Shown here piece by piece: positions 34,401 through 42,111 of a stretch of DNA of 64,000 bases. The first letter of the stretch is position 1; each line of letters starts with the position of its first letter. The notes beneath the pieces were generated by a model. That model searched no databases and had not been told where the DNA came from. It saw nothing but the letters and a program-made list of their open reading frames with translations. The stretch lies in NCBI GenBank assembly GCA_963824225.1, contig CAWGOF010000003.1:1674001-1738000 (forward strand). Direction: 5' to 3'. A program made the translations under genes and the position numbers. The DNA is from CAWGOF01 sp963824225 (GTDB lineage Bacteria; Acidobacteriota; Polarisedimenticolia; Polarisedimenticolales; Polarisedimenticolaceae).

Positions 34401-35789
34401 GTGGGACCCTTCGCTGTACGGCGGGTGGTGCCAGTAGGCGACGATCCAGTCCTGCGCTGTCGCCGCCAGGTCGGCATCGAGCCACGACAGCATCGCTCCG
34501 CCCGGCGAGCGGTCGGTGTCCTGCGAGTCGAGGACGACGAAGTGGATGTTCGCGTAGTCGAACGAGTAGTACGCCTCGGTTCCCGAGGGGAGCCCGCCCG
34601 CTTCGGCGGCCGTGGGAAGGCTGAAGATGTCGTAGTACGGGCCGGATTGCGTGGTCGAGTCCGCGCTCAGGGCGTCGTGGTTGCCGATCGTCGGCCAGAG
34701 CGCCGTGTTGCGCAGGAGGTCCGGGTACACGTCGAAGACGGCGTCCTGGTAGTTCGCGTCCGTTCCATCCGGGTAGGCGTTGTCGCCGAGCATCAGCCAC
34801 AGGTTCGTACGCAGCGACCCCGTGAAATCGAGGTACGCGTCGCGCACGGCACGGCTGTTCGCGTCCGCGGTTCCCGAGTCGCCGAGGACCCAGATCCGCA
34901 GCGGTGTCCGCGTCCCTGCCGCGGGTGGGGTGACAAAGAAGTGCCGTTCATCGTTGCCGACCGCGAGCACGGTCGTCGTGCCGATCGCGTAGTAGTAGCG
35001 CGTTCCGGGAACGAGGTTTGCGACCAGGACCTCGTGTTCGGTCCGCGGGGTCGGGTCGGTGACGCTCACGCTCCAGGAGCCGATCGACGTGCCGTAGACG
35101 ACCCGGCTGTCCTGCGCCACCCACGTGCGCCAACGGACTCGCACGCTCGTCGGCGTCAGTGTCTGCAGGTAGGGTCCTCGGACGATGGCCCAGGCAGGGT
35201 CGCCCACGAGGAGCGGCACGACGACGAGGTCGCTCGACGTCGTCCCCGTGTTCCACACCCCGACCGCCAGCACGTTCGTGCCGTTGTGCAGCAGCGGGAT
35301 CCCGGTCGCCGAGATGTCGATGAGCGGGTCGTAGCTCGGATCGAGACCGTTCGACGACTCGTGGTCGGTGGGCGTGCTGTTCCAGGTCAGCGGTCCAGCG
35401 GGCATCTCGGCCGAGCGGTGGATCTCCTGCCCGTTGAGCCAGAACACGACGCCGTCGTCGTAGTCCGCCCCGACCGAGAGCCGGGACACGGCCGAGACGT
35501 CGGTCACGTCGAACACGACGCGCGCGAAGATCGAGCGCGTCCCGGCCGGGACCGGGGTCTCGATCAAGTGCTGCGCGCCGGTCTGGGTCTCGTACCCGAC
35601 GCCGAACTCGCCCGAGGCCCAGGTCGAGTCATCGAAGCCCGGCTGGGTCCAGGCCATCCCGATGCCGGGGTCCCCGGCGTTCGCGACGTAGCGCATCGAC
35701 GCGCCGTCAGCGACGTACAGCTTCTCCTGCGCCGACGCCGGCACGAGAGCGAGCAGGAACACCACCGCGGCTGCACGACTCGGCCGCAT
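31488..35789 (-). CDS. Giant exoprotein: metallophosphatase, TSP3 repeats, Fn3-like module and YCF48-type propeller
   Basis: Secreted protein of 1433 residues. ATG 35789 starts a signal peptide ending VPASAQ. Order: a galactose-binding-like beta domain (about 20-200), an Fn3/purple-acid-phosphatase N-domain (200-290), a calcineurin-like metallophosphatase (295-560) with GDSG, GDNAYPDG, GNHDAL, WHHPPY and GHSHGYERS, about a dozen thrombospondin-3 Asp loops (D-x-D-x-D-G-x-x-D) split by an Fn3-like insert (about 880-980), and seven repeats of about 41 residues (V-G-x-x-G-x-I-x-x-T-T-N-G-G-x-x-W), enough for one seven-bladed propeller. All metal ligands of the phosphatase are present. It probably works outside the cell as a calcium-stabilised phosphoesterase; substrate unknown. 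Confidence 0.85.
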   Translation of the reverse strand: MRPSRAAAVVFLLALVPASAQEKLYVADGASMRYVANAGDPGIGMAWTQPGFDDSTWASGEFGVGYETQTGAQHLIETPVPAGTRSIFARVVFDVTDVSAVSRLSVGADYDDGVVFWLNGQEIHRSAEMPAGPLTWNSTPTDHESSNGLDPSYDPLIDISATGIPLLHNGTNVLAVGVWNTGTTSSDLVVVPLLVGDPAWAIVRGPYLQTLTPTSVRVRWRTWVAQDSRVVYGTSIGSWSVSVTDPTPRTEHEVLVANLVPGTRYYYAIGTTTVLAVGNDERHFFVTPPAAGTRTPLRIWVLGDSGTADANSRAVRDAYLDFTGSLRTNLWLMLGDNAYPDGTDANYQDAVFDVYPDLLRNTALWPTIGNHDALSADSTTQSGPYYDIFSLPTAAEAGGLPSGTEAYYSFDYANIHFVVLDSQDTDRSPGGAMLSWLDADLAATAQDWIVAYWHHPPYSEGSHDSDTEMELIEMRENALPILEAHGVDLVLTGHSHGYERSFLIDGHYGASSTFGPSHVVDGGSGRESSPDGFYLKPGGFSAPHAGAVYTVAGNGGSIVPSPLAHPAMYFSTNTLGSVVLDVDGLRLDARMIDPSGVIQDEFTIVKGSACPSGPDADGDGVCDAADNCPTVANEDQANADADGLGDACDPCPSDPANDVDGDGVCGNADNCPTIANAGQANADADGLGDACDPCPSDPANDADGDGICGNVDNCPTVANAAQTDADGDGAGDVCDACPLDATNDFDGDGTCENADNCPGFPNPAQTDTDGDGRGDACDACPLDLDNDADGDGICGDTDNCPGTFNPNQADEDQDGLGDACDVPGDIDGDGVIDRLDNCPTLSNPLQTDTDKDRAGDACDADDDGDSVADTQDCAPLAAGVAHPPGSVGPTVQLRKSNGATVSWLRGTEGHLSNVYRGSRNVGQPVPSTLTCVGAGTPLLASAQPEVPLVGAVQFYLVTAVNVCGESVLDEVPQPPTFTGSCPQPNADSDGDGVGDLSDNCVLVAQGDLSDVDHDFVGDVCDNCPTRVNPSQADANADGRGDACASLVDRDNDGIEDAADNCPDTFNTTQVDIDLDHLGDVCDACPLDAANDADADGRCANVDNCPNVANPAQADGDGDGTGNACDGCPTDANKIVPGACGCGVPQCWIAQSSGQSRTLWGVAASSDSVGHAVGENGTLLVTSNGGATWTGQFALTVEHFLGVDFPVNASTGYAVGGKGVVLKTTNGGSSWVVQLSGTFVDLLDVDFPVDAAIGWVVGRNGTIRKTTNGGMNWTAQSSGTGDDLHAVHFPVDASVGYVVGKSGVILRTTNGGSTWTALSSGTSAELFGVHFVSNTTGFVVGEGGVIRRTTNGGVNWSALTSGTSAALFGVQFVNATTGYVVGDGGVIRKTTNGGTSWTSQPSGTSARLLDVQFAADALHGWTVGEGGVIRRSAE
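33691..33885 (-). repeat. Tandem DNA repeat inside TSP3 region (129-bp period)
   Basis: A 66-bp sequence at 33691-33756 recurs without mismatch at 33820-33885. It encodes the loop A-N-A-D-A-D-G-L-G-D-A-C-D-P-C-P-S-D-P-A of the giant exoprotein. Identity at the nucleotide level, in contrast to the diverged loops around it, points to a recent duplication of one 43-residue unit. Confidence 0.8.
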
Positions 35790-35909
35790 CGACCCCCCGG
35801 AGGACGCGGAGAATATACGCACGCGCTGAAACCGAGGATCGGGGAATTACCCCCTTCCCGCAGCTTGGCCGAGTGTGACAGAATGTTGGCACGGGGGGGG
35901 TTGCCAGTC

Positions 35910-36137
35910 ATGGGGGAGGCGACGTCCTGCGGGTTCTGTCATGGTTCCGGCCGCTGCGGAAAATGTGGCGGACACGGGGCCCGGCGCGGACTCGAGAAGA
36001 CAGGTTGGCTCAAGCGGCCGCACGACGAGACGTGCCCCGCGTGCGAGGGCACGGGCGTCTGCCCGCTCTGCAAAGGTGCGGGGATGGCGGCCCTGGAGCT
36101 CTGCGCTCCCAATCGGCTGGGTCCGCGCTCGGTCTGA
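35910..36137 (+). CDS. Small DnaJ-like zinc-finger protein (paralogue of 52550-52756)
   Basis: Protein of 75 residues built from four C-x-x-C motifs in two zinc-binding pairs: SCGFCHGSGRCGKCGGHG and TCPACEGTGVCPLCKGAG. The C-x-x-C-x-G-x-G pattern is that of the DnaJ/Hsp40 cysteine-rich domain, but no J-domain or client-binding domain is attached. ATG 35910 is chosen as the start next to the first zinc motif; an upstream in-frame ATG at 35883 adds nine residues. A second copy with the same layout lies at 52550. It could be a stand-alone zinc chaperone or redox-sensitive adaptor; no function is established. Confidence 0.7.
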   Translation: MGEATSCGFCHGSGRCGKCGGHGARRGLEKTGWLKRPHDETCPACEGTGVCPLCKGAGMAALELCAPNRLGPRSV

Positions 36138-36289
36138 TCTTCGCCTAACGGGGCCGATCGTACGCTGCCGGTACCGTCACGGGCAGCGCTCGCCGGGGCC
36201 GCGCCCGTTCATCATGAACGTGAGCTTCCGAATCAGATGAGGAGGCCCGCCGCCGGAGCGAGCTCGCCCCGGCGGCGGTCACGGACGCG

Positions 36290-36781
36290 TCAGTCGAGGC
36301 ACACCTGCGGAATGCCGAGGTTGCCGTAGCAGCAGGGATTGCACGAGACCCGCGGCAGGCCGTTGTACCGGCATGAGCACCACGGGCGGTCCTGGCACGA
36401 CTTGCAGCCCTTGCCGCCGGCCGCAGCCTCCGTCGTGAGAAAGTCGTTGAAGCTGGTCGTGTCCTTCGATTCGACCGCTGGCGTGGCGTTCGCCGCGCAC
36501 CCGTCGAGCTCGGCTGCCGCAACGGCGGCCTCCGCGACCTCGATCGGACCGCCGCCCGAGGACACACAGTCCCTCGCGCCGGCACAGTTGGCGACGCAGG
36601 GGTTCGAATAGCTGCAACCTCCCGCGCAAATCACGGGATCGTAGATCGCGGCGCAGATGCAGTTCGGTCTCGGCTGCGGGCAGCCGCCACCGCCACCGGG
36701 TTTGGCCGCGAGGGCCAGACTCGTACAGCATGCGATCGCGACGAGCACAATCACGAGGCTTCGAACACGGCGACTCGCCAT
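36290..36781 (-). CDS. Secreted Cys-rich protein with Kazal-like segment
   Basis: Exported protein of 163 residues. The signal peptide (SLVIVLVAIACCTSLALA) is followed by a Gly/Pro-rich linker and CICAAIYDPVICAGGCSYSN, whose Tyr-Asp-Pro-Val and S-Y-S-N-P-C spacing resembles Kazal-type protease-inhibitor loops. The C-terminal third has further Cys clusters (GCKSCQDRPWCSCRY; CNPCCYGNLG). AAGGAG precedes ATG 36781, which fixes the start. Inhibition of extracellular proteases is possible but unproven; the Kazal Cys pattern is not complete. Confidence 0.65.
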   Translation of the reverse strand: MASRRVRSLVIVLVAIACCTSLALAAKPGGGGGCPQPRPNCICAAIYDPVICAGGCSYSNPCVANCAGARDCVSSGGGPIEVAEAAVAAAELDGCAANATPAVESKDTTSFNDFLTTEAAAGGKGCKSCQDRPWCSCRYNGLPRVSCNPCCYGNLGIPQVCLD

Positions 36782-36903
36782 GGGCTCCTTTCCGCTGCGG
36801 GCATCATCCGCGCCTGTGGCCGGGCGCCCGTGGCGCCTGGCCTCTCCCTGTCGGTTTGGAATCGCCGTCCAGGATACACCCGGGCAGCCTGGGCTCGGAG
36901 CGG

Positions 36904-37389
36904 TTACTGGTTCTCCACGATCTGCCCGCGAATCACGCCGCCCGGGTTGGTCGGCGTGTGGACGTTCACGTAGGCCTGCCCGGCGAGGAACGACTGCACG
37001 AGCTCGGCGATCGTCGACCCGCACGCGGTGTTGACGATGTTCGAGGACACGACCGTGGCCTTGTTCTCGACGTCACCGTTGAACCCGCCGCCCGACACGG
37101 CACCGGCGAGGAACACGACCACCGGCCCATTCACGCCCTCGGGCGCGCAATGGATGTGCGCTCCCGCGACCCCGAAGATGCCCGTTCCATCGTCGACCTG
37201 GAGTTCGAAGTCGATCGAGGTGAGACTCGCGTCGACCTCGAACTTCGCCTCCCCGGTCGTCGGCGTGTCGACGGGCGGGACCTCGTTGTCTCCCGACAGG
37301 TCGGCCTCGAACTTCAGGCCCTGGCCCAGCGCGGGCAAGGCGACGAGCAGTACCAGGAACGTGAGAATGAACGGCATCCGCTTGGTCAT
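36904..37389 (-). CDS. Secreted CHRD-domain protein
   Basis: Exported protein of 161 residues: a signal peptide (FILTFLVLLVALPALGQ) then one CHRD domain covering the rest. Family features are the opening FEADLSGDNEVPPVDTPTTG, GAHIHCAPEGVNGPVVVFL, and the end AYVNVHTPTNPGGVIRGQI. CHRD domains occur in chordin and in many bacterial secreted proteins; they lack a known catalytic role and may bind other proteins. GGAGGAAAG upstream of ATG 37389 makes the start clear. Confidence 0.9.
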   Translation of the reverse strand: MTKRMPFILTFLVLLVALPALGQGLKFEADLSGDNEVPPVDTPTTGEAKFEVDASLTSIDFELQVDDGTGIFGVAGAHIHCAPEGVNGPVVVFLAGAVSGGGFNGDVENKATVVSSNIVNTACGSTIAELVQSFLAGQAYVNVHTPTNPGGVIRGQIVENQ

Positions 37390-37482
37390 CGTCTTTCCTC
37401 CTTGGTGTGGGTGGGCGCGCCCCGTGCGCACGCGCACAAGCGTGCCCGCAGCGCGGAACCGATGCCTGAGGTGAATGCCTGC

Positions 37483-37500
37483 AATTGGGGACAGATTCCG
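37483..37500. repeat. Possible REP-like half element (AATTGGGGACAGATTCCG)
   Basis: The motif AATTGGGGACAGATTCC is, from memory, common in intergenic repeats linked to REP-associated transposases in several proteobacterial genomes. Only one copy is seen here and no transposase is near, so it may be a relic or a chance match. Confidence 0.25.
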
Positions 37501-37577
37501 TGAACGCTCGTCACCGTTCCACCGGTCGCTCCCGTCTCGCTTGAATCCGGCGCTCCGGCGCCCCACATTTCCGCTGC

Positions 37578-38090
37578 GTGAGACCCCAACCGGCCATCGT
37601 CTTACTCACGGCGCTCAGCGCCGTCGCCCCGGCCTTCGCGATCCAGGTACCGCAGACGCGGCAGGAGTTCGTCGAGGCGGTTTCGGCCGGCAAGGGAGCC
37701 ACCGCGGTCGAGAAGCTGCGGGTCGACCAACCCCTCGACAAGGTCTATCCGATCCTCGAGGAGCGTACGCGCGCGTGCCTCGACGTCGAGCTGCAGCGCA
37801 CCGCCTACGTGGGCTACGTGGAGCACAGCGCCTCGGACTACAACCCCACGCTGCGGCGGATCGAGAACGACCTGGCCGAATTCACTCTGCAGGTCGCGCA
37901 CAACCCACGTGGCGTCGGGCACACGCCGCCTCCGGGTGGGCTGTTCATCATGGCCGCCGATCTCCGTTCGACCGACGATCACCAGACGGAGATCGTCCTG
38001 TACCGGCCGACGATGGGGACGAAGAAGATCGTCGAGAGCCTCAAGCAGTGGTTCTCGGGCGACGCCGCCCCCTGCCCCAAGCTGCGCTAA
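37578..38090 (+). CDS. Exported hypothetical protein
   Basis: Protein of 170 residues from a GTG at 37578. It has a signal peptide (AIVLLTALSAVAPAFA) and a soluble alpha/beta region (VEKLRVDQPLDKVYPILEER; VAHNPRGVGHTPPPGG; TEIVLYRPTMGTKKIVESL). One Cys in the first half (ERTRACLDVEL) and one near the C-terminus (APCPKL) could form a disulfide. I do not recognise a family. It ends 35 bp before the prolyl oligopeptidase gene, whose own TATCCT -10 lies in that gap, so the two need not be co-transcribed. Confidence 0.6.
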   Translation: MRPQPAIVLLTALSAVAPAFAIQVPQTRQEFVEAVSAGKGATAVEKLRVDQPLDKVYPILEERTRACLDVELQRTAYVGYVEHSASDYNPTLRRIENDLAEFTLQVAHNPRGVGHTPPPGGLFIMAADLRSTDDHQTEIVLYRPTMGTKKIVESLKQWFSGDAAPCPKLR

Positions 38091-38125
38091 GCTCGAGGAC
38101 CGCGAGGACGCGCTATCCTTCCGGG

Positions 38126-40228
38126 ATGGAACGCGCTCGCCGGGCAGTCCTCGCCGTATCGATCGGCTTGCTCGGCGCCGCGGCCCCCTCGACCGATCCC
38201 CACCTGTGGCTCGAAGAGGTCGAGGGCGAAGACGCCCTGGCGTGGGTCCACAAGCAGAACGAGCGGACGTTCGAGCGGCTCAAACCGAAGCCGGACTATC
38301 CCGCGCTGTACCGCGACGCGCTCGCCGTGCTCGACTCGAAGTCCCGCATTCCCGAGATCGACCAGCGCGGGAGCTACCTGTACAACCTGTGGAAGGACGT
38401 CGACCATCCGCGCGGGCTGTACCGGCGCACGACCGTCGAGTCGCTGCGCGGCAAGCGCCCGCACTGGGGCACCGTCCTCGACATCGACGCCCTGTCCAAG
38501 ACCGAGGGCAAGACGTGGGCGTTCGGTGGCATGAACTGCCTGCCGCCCGCATACACCGCGTGCCTGCTGTCGCTCTCGCCGGGAGGGGGCGACGCGGCGG
38601 AGGTGCGCGAGTTCGACGCGTCCACGCTCAAAGTCGTCGACGGCGGGTTCCGCCTGCCGACGGCCAAGAGCCAGGTGGCGTGGGTCGACGAGAGCACGCT
38701 CTACGTCGGCACGGATTTCGGCGACGGCTCGCTGACGACGTCGGGCTATCCGCGCATCGTCAAGGTCTGGAAGCGCGGGACGCCGCTCGGCGAGGCCCGC
38801 ACGCTGTACGAGGCCGAGCCGACCTCGGTCTCGGCGAACGCGCGACGCATCCGGACGTCCGCGGGCGACATCGATCTCTTGACCGACCAGCTCTCGTTCT
38901 GGCGCGCGCGCGTGTACCAGGTCCTCGACGGCAAGCTCGAGCGCCTCGACCTGCCCGAGACGGCGCGCATCCCGGGCGGCTACGACGGCAAGCTCGTGAT
39001 CTCGCTCAAGGAAGACTGGACGCGAGGGGGTCGAACGTACCCCAACGGCTCGGTGCTGCTCGCCGATCCGGCGGCGCTGCGCGGCGGCGACGGCGCCGTA
39101 CAGCTCCTCGTCCGACCCACGCGCGGCGAGGTGGTCCAGGCGGTCGACCCGATGCCGCAGGGCATCTTCCTCACGATGCTCGACGACGTTCGCGGGCGTC
39201 TCGATCGCGTCGAGATCTCGAGCGGGCCCTTGCGCCGGCAGTCGATCCCATTCCCGGATCACGGGGCGATCGACGTGGCCAGCACGAGCGACGAGACGGG
39301 CGACGTGTTCGTCGAGTACGAATCGTTCCTGACACCTCCGACGCTGTATCACCTGTCCGCCGGTGCGGTGCGGCCCGAGCCCCGGGAGGTCGCGACGCAG
39401 GCGCAGACGTTCGACGGCCGGCGGTTCAAGGTCGAGCAGCTGTGGGCGACCTCGGCCGACGGCACGCGCATCCCGTTCTTCGTCGTCGGTCCGCGGGAGG
39501 CGAAGCTCGACGGTGCGAGCCCGGTATGGATGTTCTCCTACGGCGGCTTCGAGAACTCGCTCACCCCGTCCTACTCGGGATCCTACGAGGACCTGCATGG
39601 GGCGTACGGCAAGCTGTGGCTCGAGCGCGGCGGCGTGTTCGTCCTGGCCAACATCCGCGGTGGTGGCGAGTTCGGCCCGGCGTGGCACACCCAGGCGCTC
39701 GGCGCGGATCACGTCAAGACGTTCGAGGACTTCGAGGCGGTCGCGCGCGAGCTGTTCCGCCGCCGCATCACGTCGCCCGACCATCTGGGCATCGAGGGCC
39801 GCAGCAACGGCGGTCTGCTCGTGACCGCGACGATGATCCGGCACCCGGAGCTGTACGGCGCGATCGTGTGTGGGAACCCGCTGATCGACATGCAACGCTA
39901 CGACAAGCTGCTCGCCGGAGCGAGCTGGACCGCCGAGTACGGCGATCCCGACCGTCCGGAGGACTGGGCGTTCCTCAGCCGCTACTCGCCGTATCAGAAC
40001 GTCAAGCCCAGCCAGCCCTATCCGCCGATCTTCTTCTACACGTCGACGCTCGACGACCGCGTGCACCCGGGCCACGCGCGCAAGATGGTCGCGCGGATGG
40101 AGGAGCTGGGCTACGACGTGGATTACTTCGAGAACACCGAGGGCGGGCACCACGGCAGCGTGACCAACGAGCAGCTGGCCACGCGCCTGGCGCTGGCATA
40201 CACGTTCCTGTGGGATCACCTGCGCTAG
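38126..40228 (+). CDS. Prolyl oligopeptidase family serine peptidase
   Basis: Protein of 700 residues with a short signal-like N-terminus (AVLAVSIGLLGAAAPS), a beta-propeller (about 60-400) and an S9-type alpha/beta hydrolase domain. The opening D-P-H-L-W-L-E-E-V-E-G is typical. Catalytic residues: Ser in IEGRSNGGLLV near 570, Asp in STLDDRVHPGH near 645, His in EGGHHGSVT near 680. The propeller limits access to small peptides. A TATCCT hexamer ends six bases before the ATG and there is no Shine-Dalgarno, so it is probably leaderless. Periplasmic location is inferred from the N-terminus. Confidence 0.92.
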   Translation: MERARRAVLAVSIGLLGAAAPSTDPHLWLEEVEGEDALAWVHKQNERTFERLKPKPDYPALYRDALAVLDSKSRIPEIDQRGSYLYNLWKDVDHPRGLYRRTTVESLRGKRPHWGTVLDIDALSKTEGKTWAFGGMNCLPPAYTACLLSLSPGGGDAAEVREFDASTLKVVDGGFRLPTAKSQVAWVDESTLYVGTDFGDGSLTTSGYPRIVKVWKRGTPLGEARTLYEAEPTSVSANARRIRTSAGDIDLLTDQLSFWRARVYQVLDGKLERLDLPETARIPGGYDGKLVISLKEDWTRGGRTYPNGSVLLADPAALRGGDGAVQLLVRPTRGEVVQAVDPMPQGIFLTMLDDVRGRLDRVEISSGPLRRQSIPFPDHGAIDVASTSDETGDVFVEYESFLTPPTLYHLSAGAVRPEPREVATQAQTFDGRRFKVEQLWATSADGTRIPFFVVGPREAKLDGASPVWMFSYGGFENSLTPSYSGSYEDLHGAYGKLWLERGGVFVLANIRGGGEFGPAWHTQALGADHVKTFEDFEAVARELFRRRITSPDHLGIEGRSNGGLLVTATMIRHPELYGAIVCGNPLIDMQRYDKLLAGASWTAEYGDPDRPEDWAFLSRYSPYQNVKPSQPYPPIFFYTSTLDDRVHPGHARKMVARMEELGYDVDYFENTEGGHHGSVTNEQLATRLALAYTFLWDHLR

Positions 40229-40266
40229 CGGTCCGGTCCGCGGCCACTCCGGGTATCCTTCATAGG

Positions 40267-42102
40267 ATGCGCACCACGCTTCGCCTCGTTCTCGCGGCGC
40301 TCGTCGCCCTTTCCCTTGCTGCCGCTCGCGCACAGGGCGCCACACCGGAGGACCAGCTCATCGGCCTGTGGGCGTATAGCACGGCCTACGGTCCGATGCT
40401 GCAGGGCGAGCTGACGATCGAGCGTAAGGGCGACGCCTGGCGCGGGACGTTCGGTGGGCTCGAGGCCACGATCGAGGTCTACGACGACACGGTCGTCGCC
40501 GTGTTCCCCGAAGGCGCCGGCAAGTTCCGCGGCAAGCTGCTCCCGAACGGGCGCGCGATCGACGGGTTCTGGTTCCGGCGAGGAATCACGGAAGACCCTC
40601 GATATCCCGGTGGCTCGAGTCAGGGGTTCTCTACGCCACTTCTGCTCTCCCGCGTGGGCGAGGGCCGGTGGGTCGGCGAGGTGGTTCCACTCAAGGACCG
40701 CCTGCGGCAGTATCTCAAGATCTTCCGCAACGAGGACGGAATGCTGCTCGGGGCGTTCCGCGATCCGTACATGAACCGCACCGGCGGGGCATCGCGATTC
40801 CGCGTGACGCGCGACGGGGACAAGGTCGCGTTCAGCCAGCCCAACGACGCCGGCGGCTTCGACGTATGGTTCGAGGGCGCGCTCCGGCGCGATCCCGAAC
40901 GGCTCGAGGTCGAATGGTCCGACGTCGGGGGCACGATCGAGCTCGGGCGACGCCAGGCCGACGACATCAACGTCTTCGTTCCACGCCCGGTCGGTGAGCC
41001 GCCCTACGCCTACAGGAAGCCCGCCGCAACCAAGGACGGCTGGCCGACGGCGCGAGGGCGCGACGTCGGGATCGATGAGGCCACACTCGCCCGCGCGGTG
41101 CAGAAGATCATCGCCGGTGACCCGGCGGCGCGACGTCCGTCGCTCGTCCATTCGATCCTGATCGCGCGACACGGCCGGCTCGTACTCGAGGAGTACTTCT
41201 TCGGCTACGATCGCGACACGCCGCACGACATGCGCTCGGCGGGCAAGACGTTCTCTTCGGTGATGCTCGGCGCGGCGATGCTCCAGCGCGTCGATATCTC
41301 GCCCGACACGAAGATCTACGACGTGCTGGGCCAGCGCGGCCCGTTCGCCAACCCCGACCCGCGGAAAGCGAAGATCACGCTGGCCCATCTGATGACGCAC
41401 ACATCGGGCCTCGCGTGCGACGACAACGACGAGGCCTCGCCGGGGAACGAGGACACGCTGCAGTCGCAGACGACCGAGCCCGACTGGTGGAAGTACACGC
41501 TCGATCTGCCGATGGCCCACGAGCCCGGCGAGCGCTACGCCTACTGCTCGGCGAACGTGAACCTCGTCGGCGGAGCGCTGACGGTCGCGACGAAGACCTG
41601 GCTCCCCGAGTTCTTCGACCGCGCCGTCGCGCGGCCTCTCGGCTTCGGACGCTACCACTGGAACCTCACGCCGACGGACGACGGCTACCTCGGCGGCGGC
41701 TCCTGGCTGCGTCCGCGCGATCTGCTGAAGGTCGGGCAGGCGTATCTCGACGGTGGCGAATGGCGCGGCCGGCGCATCGTCAGCCCGGAATGGATCGCCA
41801 GGTCGACCGAGCCGCGAATACGCATCTCACCCCAGACGACCGGGCTCAGCGCCGAGGAGTTCGGTGAGTACTACGGCGAAGGCGAGGATGCCTACGCCTG
41901 GCACCTCGGCAAGCTGCAGGCCGGCGAGCGCACGTACAGGACCTACGGCGCGAGCGGCAACGGCGGGCAGCTGCTCATCGTCGCTCCGGAGCTCGGCATG
42001 GTCGTCGTGTTCACCGGTGGCAACTACGGCCAGGGCGGCATCTGGAGCCGCTGGCCCGACGAGCTCGTTGGCGCCGAGATCGTCGCGACGATGAAGCCCT
42101 GA
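40267..42102 (+). CDS. Exported serine hydrolase of the beta-lactamase/class C family
   Basis: Protein of 611 residues: signal peptide to about residue 24 (ending AAARAQG), a 230-residue N-terminal beta domain of unknown function, then a beta-lactamase-like esterase/transpeptidase fold (280-600). The S-x-x-K motif is S-A-G-K in DMRSAGKTFSSVM near residue 325, Y-x-N/S is YCSAN near 425, and the third motif region is GASGNGGQL near 565. Class C-fold enzymes of this group are usually esterases or peptidoglycan-active, not antibiotic resistance determinants. TATCCT lies seven bases before the ATG (leaderless pattern). Confidence 0.85.
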   Translation: MRTTLRLVLAALVALSLAAARAQGATPEDQLIGLWAYSTAYGPMLQGELTIERKGDAWRGTFGGLEATIEVYDDTVVAVFPEGAGKFRGKLLPNGRAIDGFWFRRGITEDPRYPGGSSQGFSTPLLLSRVGEGRWVGEVVPLKDRLRQYLKIFRNEDGMLLGAFRDPYMNRTGGASRFRVTRDGDKVAFSQPNDAGGFDVWFEGALRRDPERLEVEWSDVGGTIELGRRQADDINVFVPRPVGEPPYAYRKPAATKDGWPTARGRDVGIDEATLARAVQKIIAGDPAARRPSLVHSILIARHGRLVLEEYFFGYDRDTPHDMRSAGKTFSSVMLGAAMLQRVDISPDTKIYDVLGQRGPFANPDPRKAKITLAHLMTHTSGLACDDNDEASPGNEDTLQSQTTEPDWWKYTLDLPMAHEPGERYAYCSANVNLVGGALTVATKTWLPEFFDRAVARPLGFGRYHWNLTPTDDGYLGGGSWLRPRDLLKVGQAYLDGGEWRGRRIVSPEWIARSTEPRIRISPQTTGLSAEEFGEYYGEGEDAYAWHLGKLQAGERTYRTYGASGNGGQLLIVAPELGMVVVFTGGNYGQGGIWSRWPDELVGAEIVATMKP

Positions 42103-42111
42103 CCTGCCGGG

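Noticed and set aside
31536..36137. 1533-codon open frame antisense to the giant exoprotein
   Set aside because: It is a shadow of GC-skewed codons in the TSP3 and propeller repeats. Only its last 76 codons (35910-36137), beyond the exoprotein start, look like a real protein.
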